A program made the position numbers and the translations under genes. Below the pieces are notes generated by a model that worked only from the letters and a program-made list of their open reading frames with translations, did no database searches and was not told the DNA's origin. A DNA stretch of 64,000 nucleotides from Bretschneidera sinensis (taxonomy: Eukaryota; Streptophyta; Magnoliopsida; Brassicales; Akaniaceae): the NCBI GenBank assembly GCA_023935145.1, contig CM043703.1:19083227-19147226 (forward strand). The letters are read 5' to 3'. Below are positions 33,021-45,268 of this stretch, piece after piece. Each line of letters begins with the position of its first letter. Position 1 is the stretch's first letter.

Positions 33021-33392
33021 ATGACAAGTCTAAATATCAATTCAGTTACGATGATCATGTTTTTGGCAGGTATAGCAATTTTGGTTTCGCATGGGTTTGC
33101 ACAACAAGACATCATCGACAAACAACATTGCAAAACCCGGATGGACCTAAAATGTGCTATGGAGATTTTTCAAAATATATTTTGGGATCCGAAAAAAGTA
33201 ATTATAGGTAAACAATGCTGCCAAAAACTTTTGGGCACGAATGAAGTTTGCCATAATGCGTTCGTAGAACTGCAGGTCAACAGAAAACGTTATAAGAGAA
33301 AGGCATCTGAATACCGAAAAAATGGAAAACGAGCATCGAAAAAATGTGTGTCGATTCTGGGTAAGGTTCCAGGTGCTTCTTTAAAGAAATAG
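33021..33392 (+). CDS. Small secreted cysteine-rich prolamin-like protein, copy B
   Basis: 123 codons, open, all six cysteines kept. Compared with copy A it has M15L in the signal peptide, M73T between the CC pair and Cys77, G93R and W106S near the last Cys. Four changes in 123 residues is the most among open copies, and W106 is conserved in the other three open copies. Two transposon insertions lie between it and the preceding unit, which may affect its expression (inference). Function is as uncertain as for copy A. Confidence 0.75.
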   Translation: MTSLNINSVTMIMFLAGIAILVSHGFAQQDIIDKQHCKTRMDLKCAMEIFQNIFWDPKKVIIGKQCCQKLLGTNEVCHNAFVELQVNRKRYKRKASEYRKNGKRASKKCVSILGKVPGASLKK

Positions 33393-34742
33393 GTTTGATT
33401 ATGTTGAAACATAGAAGAGTACTAATTGTAAAAATAATATTTTCATTCCTTTTGATGGAATTATATAAAAGGCATGCCTTTAGTTATGAAACTTGTCGTT
33501 TACCTGCTTTCACCATAAAGTAGAGAAGAATGATTGTGTCACAAAGAGTAAAAGCAAATAAAAAAGCGAATAAATTTATGCGGAAAAAAATCACACAAAT
33601 TTGATTCAGCCACCTCAATTTTTTTAAGAATTTTATTAATTCAGTTGGATCACTAGAATTTAAATTCAAATGAAAAATATAATTAATTTATGAATTTATT
33701 ATAGGAAATTAGAACAAACCACAACTGCAAAAGTCAGCTCAAACTGATATTTTACTTATCCCCCGGTGGGCGCTGCTGTGAATGGCACATGCTTAAAACA
33801 ATCACATCTTTCAAAATGCAAACAAACATTGAGGCTAAGCCTAGCCCATTTGAACGCTGCCTCAGCTAAACAGATTAAAGATCAATTCAAGGTGGCCTAT
33901 TAGCAAAAGTTTAGGACTGTGAATCCCCAAAGTTGCAGAACGAGAAAAAAATTGTAGAAGAAAGCAATTATGTATCTGGTGTAGGTTAGTCTTTTTCGGT
34001 ACAGTTACAAAATCTTTCTTTTCCACTCAATTTTTTCGAAAATGACATTCCTGATTTCTCCTTTATGCGTGCACATGATCTCACTGGATCGTTATACTTT
34101 TAATGATTTTGTAGTAGTTAATTATCGAGGGCTTAGATAACTAAACAACAATCCGGCAAGGTATAAGAACAATAGAAATGACAGTTGAATAGATTGCTAT
34201 CCTCAGCTGCAAATGTATGGGTAAGTATAATTAAATTTATTACATTAAGTTTGTCCAATCAAGGGAACTTTGTACCAATCAGTTGCAATTGCTTTCTTGA
34301 TTCTCAGTCATTCGCTGAAGTACTTTGATTGGTTTACAAGGTAAGGATGTTGTTGAAGGATAGGCTCCCAATAATCAGAAATATTCAGGTTTTAAGTATG
34401 TTCAATAAGAAGTAAATGAGGAAGTTAGAAACTGGCAAACGAAAAGCGTGGCCAGTTGTGCCAGGTATTCTGAGCGTATTCCCAATATTCATGAACACTT
34501 TATTTCATAAGAAGTTATCTCATGAGAGGTTAGATCAATGGGGGATTTCCGGGTGCTTCTGTCATTTTTTGATAAAGAAATGCATGACTCGCTGATGGAT
34601 GGGGGTGTGTGGTTTAGCACATAATTCACTAAGGAGCCCTCTATGATCGTTAGTGAAAGATTTGTGTGGATGCATTGTGAAGGCATTCAACTTCTGGCTT
34701 GAAATTGTAAAATTATTAAACAAATAGCAGACTTGTTTGGCT
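33393..34742 (+). other. Spacer between gene copy B and the solo LTR
   Basis: Same as 14108-15458, with no gene seen. Confidence 0.6.
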
Positions 34743-36487
34743 GTTTCTGTAGATCCCTCTTTTTTGTAGAACTTGTGTTATTTTGACATACATTATGTTA
34801 ATATTGAAACAAAATGTTTGTATTATAGTGCCTTGGCCTATTGTTCTAAGAAATGACTATAGGTATATATTTCAAAGGGGAGTTTTGATGGAAATTAAAT
34901 AAATTTGGTAATGTTTTGCTCAGAAAAAAAAAGTGATAAAGGGGGGTCTTCGTTGAATTAGTTGAAAAAAGAGAGGAAGGGACTCGCAGTTTCTTAAAAG
35001 AAAAGGAGAAGTGCAAAAGGGTAAAAGACCAAGGGGAGTATATCAAGCCTAGTCTACATAGAATGCACTAGAAAACTCATTTGGTCTTCTTCATTTGCGG
35101 CAGAGGAGAGGGAGACAAGAGAGAGAGCAAAGTTTTATTAAGCTTTTGGAGGAAAACCCATTTTTTTCATCAAACCAAAACACCATCACATCAAATTCTT
35201 TTGCCCCCAAACCATGACCACCTCCTACTGCCATCTTCCTCAACCGTCCGGCCAGGGAGGTGGGTCTCGACGAGTAGGCCACGGCGACTCCTGTCCTACA
35301 CGCGCGAGACAGGGAAGGAAAGTCTAACTTGTTTCGTGGCCTTTTTTCATGCAGAAATTGAGGTATTTTCGAAAGGTGATCAACTACAAACATAAACTAG
35401 ACTTCTTCAAGTTGATGTTTTGCTTTTGTTTAAAGTCATTTGGATTTAATATGATGAAGTTATGAATTTTTTAAATTTGAAGATTTTATGGTGAAATTCA
35501 GTTAAAAGTTTTAATTTGGTTCTTGTAAAACATAATCTTGAGCTGCGTATTATTAGAGAATTATGCTTTGGGCTGAAAGTTTGAAAACCTTGTAGGAATT
35601 AAAAGAACTCTCTCTAGGTAAGAGAGTTTCTTGATTTGGAATTAATGTGCAGAAAAAATATTTTTTTTTATTCCTGTTCGAATTTTTAGTAACTACTCTC
35701 AGTTGAATTTTGAAATTAAAGTCTATATAAATTGCTAATTCTATGATATGAAGATGGGTAGATTTGAATGAAATCTTTTAGTTAGAAAAGTTTGAAGTGA
35801 GTAATGGATGCTTTGGTAACAAAATTATAGAAAATGAAGATTTGGAAAATAAAGGAAAAAAGTCGATTTGAGTAATGTTATTACCTAAGAAGTTGAAATT
35901 TTCTTCTCTTTTAAATTGAAATTTTGATTATTTAATTGAAGAGTATCATTTTTTAATATGAATCTCAAACTTGGCTAAGTAAAGAATAAGGAAAGAAGTA
36001 AAGAATGAAGGGAAAATGAAGAAAGGTGATAAAAGTGAGAATGAAACTTTTAGTGCTATTTTCTTTTGCTTATAAGTGTAACTAAATAAAATGAATGGTT
36101 GCTTATTAAGTGTTTACTGTTTTAAATACTATACTAAATGATATATATTTGTTTGTATAAATCTTTAGGTGTAACTGACAAACATAATAAGGGCAAAAGA
36201 ATAATCCGAGACTAAATTGCGACGCATCGAAGGTGAGTTTCATATTAGTCTTAGTAAGCAAAATGAAATGAATGATCATGAAAGTGCCTTGATAGTTTGA
36301 TGATAATTTTATTGACGCGTATACATAAAGAAATGATAACAGAAACATTACGATATGTTGGAAAATATGTTTTGGATTGAATGATGGTGATATGTTTGAT
36401 TGTGGATTGTGTGTTGAGATAATTGTTGCATTACAAGAATATAATTTGTAATAAGATAATGGAAAGAATGATCTTGGAAAGGATATG

Positions 36488-36844
36488 ATCCCACCTTGTG
36501 TAGGTTGTGACCTAGGTGAAAGGGATCCGAAAATGATAATACCTCACCTAGTGTAGGTTGCGACCTAGGTGGAGGAAATGGATGAATCTCGCCTAGTGTA
36601 GGGTGTACCTAGGTGGAAAAGATGATAATACCTCACCTAGTGTAGGTTGTGACCTAGGTGGAGGAAATGGATGAATCTCGCCTAGTTCAGGTTGTACCTA
36701 GGTGGAGAAGATTATAATACCTCGCCCAATGCAGGTTATGGCCTTAGTGGAGGGAATGACTGAATCTCACCTAGCGTAGGTTGTACCTAGGTGGAGAAGA
36801 TTATGGGACCCCGCCTAGGGTAAGTTATTACCTAGGTGGTGGGG
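36488..36844 (+). repeat. Hairpin repeat array in solo LTR copy 3
   Basis: Eight CACCTAG/CCTAGGTGG units as in copy 1. Confidence 0.82.
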
Positions 36845-37249
36845 ATTTTATGAAATGAAAATGCTAAATGTACCAGTACATGGAGAGATGTCCCGTCATG
36901 ATATAAATAAGGTCAAGAAATGGAGTAAATTTTAATATTTAAATAAATTATCATTCTTAGCATTTGCATTGCATGGTATCTTTATTAGAATGGTAATGTT
37001 GAGTTATTAAACATTAAATGATTGAAGTCTCCAATGATTGGTACATGAGGTTCAACTATGCAATGGAAGTATACTTTGTACCTTTGTAATAAATCTTAGA
37101 CATGACTTTTATGAAATACAAGTGTTAAGTTCTTTGATAATTTATTTTATTCTAAAGAAAGACAAATGTTAGAATTTTTTTACATTATTGTGGATATAGT
37201 AACAGTTAATCTGAGTAAAATGATTACTCACTGAGCTCTTTAGCTAATT

Positions 37250-37252
<3 letters not shown>

Positions 37253-37299
<47 letters not shown>
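37253..37299. repeat. (TA)n microsatellite in solo LTR copy 3
   Basis: About 47 bases of uninterrupted TA, where copies 1, 2 and 8 have only about 8-15. Confidence 0.95.
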
Positions 37300-37301
<2 letters not shown>

Positions 37302-37713
37302 CACAAAAATCCTTTTTAACTTTGGAGATATCAAGTGAACAATAGATTAAAAGAAAATTCTCTTAGGTGGATTGCAAGCAAAGAGTTTGTTAAATTTTTT
37401 TTTTTTAAATAATGAATGTACAAGTTATGTTTATATGTCTCCATTTTTGGAATGATGTATAATTTAGTTTAATTTGGATGTTGAAAATGGAAAAGGTTGC
37501 ATATTTGTAGACATTTGGTTTTATCCAAGAATACTTTGTATAAACGGTAAGTGAAGCTATGGTTGTATTTATATGTGTAAAATAAATCATAGAATTTACT
37601 AGTAAGATCCAGGTCACGGTTTTCTCCAGTTTTAAGTGCTCAATGTTCGAATGTAATGGTGCAATTACGAACGGACCCATGCGGTTTTTTCGGGATAGGG
37701 TCGTTACAGTTTC

Positions 37714-38667
37714 ATTTCCATGAATTCTAGAAATTAGCAATGTGTAAGTTTGTCCCACTAAGGTCCGTACAATTAATTAGACTATCAAAGTAATTATGGA
37801 TGGTTCAATCTTCTACTAGAGTGGTGGAAGAATCACTAGAACTTTTCCTTAATTTTCCTACTGATAAAAAATTTAGCATGAAGTGTGGAGCGTCGTTGGA
37901 TGATTGTTATTCTATAACAAGTGTTCCTCAACAAGAGATCAAGGATGGTGGCTTTGGCAGGTTCAGATGATATGGCTGCTAATAATGAAGTCATGCTTCA
38001 TAGAGATTCTCTAACGTAAGCATTCGCCATTTGTAGGAAGGAAAAAGTTAGTTCTAACGAAACTTGACAAAAATTTGAATGGTCACTCACGTAAAAGAAT
38101 GGCGAGAACTTCCAGGAAGGCCTAATATTAGTGAGAGGCACTTGAGGCTTAACGTACTACCTCTACTCATAACAAGGAAAAATCTACTAACACTTGGTTA
38201 AAGTAGTTAACACTCGATAATATAGAGTTCTGCAAATGTGATGCGTGCTTTTTGTTTTTAATTTTTTAGTTTTGGTTCTTGTCACACTGGTTTTTATTCC
38301 CTTTATTATCAATACGACGCTTGTCCTTCAATATATATATTTACTTATAATTACATAATTAGTAGAAAAAAGATTTTGAATTTTTTTTGTTTAATTCTCT
38401 TTAGTCTGATGTAATTCATTTAATATCTTGTACTTGACCAATGTTAGTTTGACAAGCAATTCAATCTTCATTTTTTTTAAATATCGTTAATTTGGACTTC
38501 TAGTTGGGTTTTCTCGAATTTCATTAAAGGTTGGGTTTGGGTGCTCAAAATTTCAAAGTTGTTTGGGTTAGGGTTATTTCAGGTTTTAGGTAAGAGCCAT
38601 ATCGAATTTTGAGTGACTCGAGTCGGGTTCAAATTCAATAATATTATTTTAATTTATTTTTTTAGCT
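37714..38667 (+). other. AT-rich inter-unit spacer (unit 3)
   Basis: As 6857-7809. No gene seen. Confidence 0.6.
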
Positions 38668-38855
38668 TATCTGATAGGTCAGGATGAGTTTTCTAGTCCT
38701 GATAGATTTTATCACGTCTTCTTAGTATACGTGTGCATGTGCATGGGAGATAAAACATAATTGAATTAATGATGATAAATACAATGAATTCAATGTGATA
38801 GAAACTGAAGAAACATCTTAAATAGTAAATGCACTTCACCTTGTCTTTGTAATCC

Positions 38856-38863
38856 TATAAATA
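38856..38863 (+). promoter_or_regulatory. TATA box of gene copy C
   Basis: TATAAATA, conserved although the gene is interrupted. Confidence 0.62.
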
Positions 38864-38944
38864 AACATTTTTTTCTTGTAATTTAATCATATCAAAAGAT
38901 CTTTCATCATCTAAAGCACAGGCAAATAAGTAGTATTAAATACC

Positions 38945-39316
38945 ATGACAAGTCTAAATATCAATTCAGTTACGATGATCATGTTTATGGCAGGTATAGC
39001 AATTTTGGTTTCGCATGGGTCTGCACAACAAGACATCATCGACAAACAACATTGCAAAACCCGGATGGACCTAAAATGTGCTATGGAGATTTTTCAAAAT
39101 ATATTTTGGGATCCGAAAAAAGTAATTATAGGTAAACAATGCTGCCAAAAACTTTTGGGCATGAATGAAGTTTGCCATAATGCGTTCGTAGAACTGCAGG
39201 TCAACAGAAAACGTTATAAGGGAAAGGCATCTGAATACCAAAAAAATTGAAAACGAGCATGGCAAAAATGTGTGTCGATTCTGGGTAAGGTTCCAGGTGC
39301 TTCTTTAAAGAAATAG
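38945..39316 (+). pseudogene. Secreted prolamin-like gene, copy C, with premature stop
   Basis: Identical layout to copy A, but codon 102 (GGA) is TGA at 39248-39250, so the product ends after residue 101 and loses Cys109, the partner expected for the sixth cysteine. Other changes: F26S at the signal-cleavage region, R99Q and K107Q downstream of the stop. The reading frame beyond the stop is otherwise intact to 39316, so the loss is recent. A 101-residue secreted product with five cysteines could still be made, but would likely misfold. Confidence 0.8.
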
Positions 39317-40655
39317 GTTTGATTATGTTGAAACATTGAAGAGTACTAATTGTAAAAATAATATTTTCATTCCTTTTGATGGAATTATATAAAAGGGATG
39401 CCTTTATTTATGAAACTTGTCGTTTACCTGCTTTCACCATAAAGTAGAAAAGAACGATTGTGTCACAAAGAATAAAAGCAAATAAAAAAGCGAATAAATT
39501 AATGCGGAAAAAAATCCCACAAATTTGATTCGGCCACCTCAATTTTTTTAAGAATTTTATTAATTCAGTTGGATCATTAGAATTTAAATTCAAATGAAAA
39601 ATGTAATTAATTTATGAATTTATTATAGGAAATTAGAACAAACCACAACTGCAAAAGTCAGCTCAAACTGATATTTTATTTATCCCCCGGTGGGCGCTGC
39701 TGTGAATGGCACATGCTTAAAACAATCACATCTTTCAAAATGCAAACAAACATTGAGGCTAAGCCTAGCCCATTTGAACGCTGCCTCAGCTAAACAGATT
39801 AAAGATCAAATCAAGGTGGCCTATTAGCCAAAGTTTAGGACTGTGAACCCCCAAAGTTGCAGAACGAGAAAAAAATTGTAGAAGAAAGCAATTATATATC
39901 TGGTGTAGGTTAGTCTTTTTCGGTACAGTTACAAAATCTTTCTTTTCCACTCAATTTTTTCGAAAATGACATTCCTGATTTCTCCTTTATGCGTGCACAT
40001 GATCTCACTGGATCGTTATAGTTTTAATGATTTTGTAGTATTGGCTTATATAACTAAACAACAATCCTGCAAGGTATAAGAACAATACAAATGACAGTTG
40101 AATAGATTGCTATCCTCAGTTGCAATTGTATGGGTAAGTATAATTAAATTTATTACATTAAGTTTGTCCAATCGAGGGAACTTAGTTCCAATCAGTTGCA
40201 TTTGCTTTCTTGATTCTCAGTCATTCGCTGAAGTACTTTGATTGGTTTACAAGGTAAGGATGTTGTTGAAGGATAGGCTCCCAATAATCAGAAATATTCA
40301 GGTTTTAAGGATGTTCAATAAGAAGTAAATGAGCAAGTTAGAACCTGGCAAACGAAAAGCGTGGCCAGTTGTGCCAGGTATTCTGAGCGTATTCCCATTA
40401 TTCATGAACACTTTGTTTCATAAGAAGTTATCTCATGAGAGGTTAGATCAATGGGGGATTTCCGGGTGCTTCTGTCATTTTTTGATAAAGAAATGCATGA
40501 CTCGCTGATGGATGGGGGTGTGTGGTTTAGCACATGATTCACTAAGGAGCCCTCTATTATCGTTAGTGAAAGATTTGTGTGGATGCATTGTGAAGGCATT
40601 CAATTTCTGGCTTGAAATTGTAAAATTATTAAACAAATAGCAGACTTGTTTGGCT
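39317..40655 (+). other. Spacer between gene copy C and the solo LTR
   Basis: As in other units, with a small deletion near 40040 (GTTAATTATCGAGG missing). No gene seen. Confidence 0.6.
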
Positions 40656-42413
40656 GTTTCTGTAGATCCCTCTTTTTTGTAGAACTTGTGTTATTTTGAT
40701 ATACATTATGTTAATATTGAAACTAAATGTTTGTATTATAGTGCCTTGGCCTATTGTTCAAAGAAATGACTATAGGTATATATTTCAAAAGGGTATTTTG
40801 ATGGAAATTAAATAAATTTGGTATTGTTTTGCTCAGAAAAAAAAAAAAAAAAAGTGATAAAGGGGGATCTTCGTTGAATTAGTTGAAAAAACAGAGGTAG
40901 GGACTCGCAGTTTCTTAAAAGAAAAGGAGAAGTGCAAAAGGGTAAAAGACCAAGGGGAGTATATAAAGCCTAGTCTACATAGAATGCACTAGAAAACTCA
41001 TTTGGTCTTCTTAATTTGCGGCAGAGGAGAGGGAGACAAGAGAGAGAGCAAAGTTTTATTAAGCTTTTGGAGGAAAACCCATTTTTTTCATCAAACCAAA
41101 ACACCATCACGTCAAGTTCTTTTGCCCCCAAACCTTGACCACCTCCTACTGCCATCTTCCTCAACCGTCCGGCCAGGGAGGTGGGTCTCGACGAGTAGGC
41201 CACGGCGACTCCTGTCCTACACGCACGAGACAGGGAAGGAAAATCTAACTTGTTTCTTGGATTTTTTTCATGCAGAAATTGAGGTATTTTCGAAAGGTGA
41301 TCAACTACAAACATAAACTAGACTTCTTCAAGTTGATGTTTTGCTTTTGCTTAAAGTCATTTGGATTTAATATGATGAAGTTATGAATTTTTTAAATTTG
41401 AAGATTTTATGGTGAAATTCAGTTAAAAGTTTTAATTTGGTTCTTGTATAACATAATCTTGAGCTGCATATTATTAGAGAATTATACTTTGGGCTGAAAG
41501 TTTGAAAACCTTGTAGGAATTAAAATAACTCTCTCTAGGTAAGCGAGTTTCTTGATTTGGAATTAATGTGCAGAAAAAATATTTTTTTTTTATTCCTGTT
41601 AGAATTTTTAGTAACTACTCTAAGTTGAATTTTGAAATTAAAGTCTATATAAATTGCTAATTCTATGATATGAAGATGGGTAGATTTGAATGAAATCTTT
41701 TAGTTAGAAAAGTTTGAATGAGTAAAGGATGCTTTGGCAACAAAATTATAGAAAATGAAGATTTTTAAAATAAAGGAAAAAAATCGATTTGAGTAATGTT
41801 ATTATTACCTAAGAAGTTGAAATTTTCTTCTCTTTTAAATTGAAATTTTGATTATGTAATTGAAGAGTATCATTTTTTAATATGAATCTCAAACTTGGGT
41901 AAGGAAAGAATAAGGAAAGAAGTAAAGAATGAAGGAAAAATGAAGAAAGGTGATACAAGAGAGAATGAAACTTTTAGTACTATTTTCTTTTGCTTATATG
42001 TGTAACTAAATAAAATGACTGGTTGCTTATTAAGTGTTTACTGTTTTAAATACTATACTAAATGATATATATTTGTTTGTATAAATCTTTAGGTGTAATT
42101 GACAAACATAATAAGGGCAAAAGAATAATCCGAGACTAAATTGCGACGCATCGAAGGTGAGTTTCATATTACTCTTAGTAAGCATAATGAAATGAATGAT
42201 CATGAGAGTGCCTTGATAGTTTGATGATAATTTTATTGACGTGTATACAAAAAGAAATGATAACAGAAACATTACGATATGTTGGAAAATATGTTTTGGA
42301 TTGAATGATGGTGATATGTTTGATTGTGGATTGTGTGTTGAGATAATTGTTGCATTACAAGAATATAATTTGTAATAAGATAATGGAAAGAATGATCTTG
42401 GAAAGGATATGAT

Positions 42414-42768
42414 CCCACCTTGTGTAGGTTGTGACCTAGGTGAAAGGGATCCGAAAATGATAATACCTCACCTAGTGTAGGTTGCGACCTAGGTGGAGGA
42501 AATGGATGAATCTCGCCTAGAGTAGGGTGTACCTAGGTGGAAAAGATCATAATACCTCACCTAGTGTAGGTTGTGACCTAGGTGGAGGAAATGGATGAAT
42601 CTCGCCTAGTTCAGGTTGTACCTAGGTGGAGAAGATTATAATACCTCGCCCAGTACAGGTTATAGCCTTAGTGGAGGGAATGACTGAATCTCACCTAGCT
42701 TCGGTTGTACCTAGGTGGAGAAGATTATGGGACCCCGCCTAGAGTAAGTTATTACCTAGGTGGTGGGG
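42414..42768 (+). repeat. Hairpin repeat array in solo LTR copy 4
   Basis: Eight units as in copy 1. The seventh has CTTCGG in place of CGTAGG. Confidence 0.82.
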
Positions 42769-43196
42769 ATTTTATGAAATGAAAATGCTAAATGTACCGG
42801 TACATGAGGAAATGTACCGGTACATGGGGAGATGTCCCGTCATGATATAAATAAGGTCAAGAAATGGAGTAAATTTTAATATTTAAATAAATTATCATTC
42901 TTAGCATTTGCATTGCATGGTATCTTTATTAGAATGGTAATGTTGAGTTATTAAACATTAAATGATTGAAGTCTCCAATGATTGGTATATGAGGTTCAAC
43001 TATGCAATGGAAGTATACTTTGTACCTTAGTAATAAATCTTAGACATGACTTTTATGAAATACAAGTGTTAAGTTCTTTGACAATTTATTTTTTTCTAAA
43101 GAAAGACAAATGTTAGAATTTTTTTACATTATTGTGGATATAGTAACCGTTAATCTGAGTAAAATGATTACTCACTGAGCTCTTTAGCTAATTGTT

Positions 43197-43249
<53 letters not shown>
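43197..43249. repeat. (TA)n microsatellite in solo LTR copy 4
   Basis: About 53 bases of TA with a single TG interruption near 43210. Confidence 0.95.
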
Positions 43250-43251
<2 letters not shown>

Positions 43252-43661
43252 CACAATAATCCTTTTGAACTTTGGAGATATCAAGTGAACGAGAGATTAA
43301 AAGAAAATTCTCTTAGGTGGATTGCAAGCAAAGAGTTTGTTAAATTTTTTTTTTCAATAATGAATGTACAAGTTATGTTTATATGTCTCCATTTTTGGAA
43401 TGATGTATAATTTAGTTTAATTTGGATGTGGAAAATGGAAAAGGTTGCATATTTGTAGACATTTGGTTTTATCCAAGAATACTTTGTATAAACTGTAAGT
43501 GAAGCTATGGTTGTATTTATATGTGTAAAATAAATCATAGAATTTACTAGTAAGATCCAGGTCACGGTTTTCTCCAGTTTTAAGTGCTCAATGTTCGAAG
43601 GTAATGGTGCCATTACGAACGGACCCATGGGGTTTTTTCGGGATAGGGTCGTTACAGTTTC

Positions 43662-44628
43662 ATTTCCATGAATTCTAGAAATTAGCAATGTGTAAGTTTG
43701 TCCCGCTAAGGTCCGTACAATTAATTAGACTATCAAAGTAATTATGGATGGTTCAATCTTCTACTAGAGTGGTGGAAGAATCACTAGAACTTTTCCTTAA
43801 TTTTCCTACTGATAAAAAATTTAGCATGAAGTGTGGAGCGTCGTTGGATGATTGTTATTCTATAACAAGTGTTCCTCAACAAGAGATCAAGGATGGTGGC
43901 TTTGGCAGGTTCAGATGATATGGCTGCTAATAATGAAGTCATGCTTCATAGAGATTCTCTAACGTAAGCATTCGCCATTTGTAGGAAGGAAAAAGTTAGT
44001 TCTAACGAAACTTGACAAAAATTTGAATGGTCACTCACGTAAAAGAATGGCGAGAACTTCCAGGAAGGCCTAATATTAGTGAGAGGCACTTGAGGCTTAA
44101 CGTACTACCTCTACTCATAACAAGGAAAAATCTACTAACACTTGGTTAAAGTAGTTAACACTCGATAATATAGAGTTCTGCAAATGTGATGCGTGCTTTT
44201 TGTTTTTAATTTTTTAGTTTTGGTTCTTGTCACACTGGTTTTTATTCCCTTTATTATCAATACGACGCTTGTCCTTCAATATATATATATTTACTTATAA
44301 TTACATAATTAGTAGAAAAAAGAATTTGAATTTTTTTTGTTTAATTCTCTTTAGTCTGATGTAATTCATTTAATATCTTGTACTTGACCAATGTTAGTTT
44401 GACAAGCAATTCATTCTTCATTTTTTTTTAAATATCGTTAATTTGAACTTCTAGTTGGGTTTTCTCGAATTTCATTAAAGGTTGGGTTTGGGTGCTCAAA
44501 ATTTCAAAGTTGTTTGGGTTAGGGTTATTTCAGGTTTTAGGTAAGAGCCATATCGAATTTTGAGTGACTCGAGTCGGGTTCAAATTCAATAATATTATTT
44601 TAATTTACTTTTTTAGCTTATCTGATAG
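43662..44628 (+). other. AT-rich inter-unit spacer (unit 4)
   Basis: As 6857-7809. No gene seen. Confidence 0.6.
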
Positions 44629-44806
44629 GTCAGGATGAGTTTTCTAGTCCTGATAGATTTTATCACGTCTTCTTAGTATACGTGTGCATGTGCATGGGAG
44701 ATAAAACATAATTGAATTAATGATGATAAATACAATGAATTCAATGTGATAGAAACTGAAGAAACATCATAAATAGTAAATGCACTTCACCTTGTCTTTG
44801 TAATCC

Positions 44807-44814
44807 TATAAATA
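44807..44814 (+). promoter_or_regulatory. TATA box of gene copy D
   Basis: TATAAATA at conserved spacing. Confidence 0.68.
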
Positions 44815-44896
44815 AACATTTTTTTTCTTGTAATTTAATCATATCAAAAGATCTTTCATCATCTAAAGCACAGGCAAATAAGTAGTATTAAATACC

Positions 44897-45268
44897 ATGA
44901 CAAGTCTAAATATCAATTCAGTTACGATGATCATGTTTATGGCAGGTATAGCAATTTTGGTTTCGCATGGGTTTGCACAACAAGACATCATCGACAAACA
45001 ACATTGCAAAACCCGGATGGACCTAAAATGTGCTATGGAGATTTTTCAAAATATATTTTGGGATCCGAAAAAAGTAATTATAGGTAAACAATGCTGCCAA
45101 AAACTTTTGGGCATGAATGAAGTTTGCCATAATGCGTTCGTAGAACTGCAGGTCAACAGAAAACGTTTTAAGGGAAAGGCATCTGAATACCGAAAAAATG
45201 GAAAACGAGCATGGAAAAAATGTGTGTCGATTCTGGGTAAGGTTCCAGGTGCTTCTTTAAAGAAATAG
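44897..45268 (+). CDS. Small secreted cysteine-rich prolamin-like protein, copy D
   Basis: 123 codons, open, six cysteines and signal peptide as in copy A. The only protein change relative to copy A is Y91F in the basic C-terminal region, so copies A and D are nearly identical in spite of lying 31 kb apart. This fits recent amplification or gene conversion within the array. Confidence 0.8.
   Translation: MTSLNINSVTMIMFMAGIAILVSHGFAQQDIIDKQHCKTRMDLKCAMEIFQNIFWDPKKVIIGKQCCQKLLGMNEVCHNAFVELQVNRKRFKGKASEYRKNGKRAWKKCVSILGKVPGASLKK

Larger units (their letters stand above)
34748..37708 (+). mobile_element. Solo LTR, copy 3 (2961 bp)
   Basis: GTTTC at 34743-34747 and 37709-37713, TGTA...TACA ends. 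The TATA region is altered to TATATCAAG, and the TA microsatellite is expanded (37253-37299). The hairpin array is complete. Confidence 0.86.
19347..38667 (+). repeat. Array unit 3, opened by two gypsy insertions
   Basis: Removing 19358-24985 and 25126-32895 (each insert plus one target copy) leaves about 5923 bp that aligns to the other units. Both insertions lie within the first 300 bases of the unit, upstream of the gene promoter. The TATA box and gene are intact beyond them. Confidence 0.9.
40661..43656 (+). mobile_element. Solo LTR, copy 4 (2996 bp)
   Basis: GTTTC at 40656-40660 and 43657-43661. The longest copy, owing to a duplicated palindrome segment (about 42790-42830), a TA run at 43197-43249 and a longer A-tract near 40838. 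Confidence 0.86.
38668..44628 (+). repeat. Array unit 4 (complete, 5961 bp)
   Basis: Complete and uninterrupted. The gene is a pseudogene, the TA run in the LTR is the longest in the window, and the CCGGTACAT palindrome is doubled. Confidence 0.93.
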
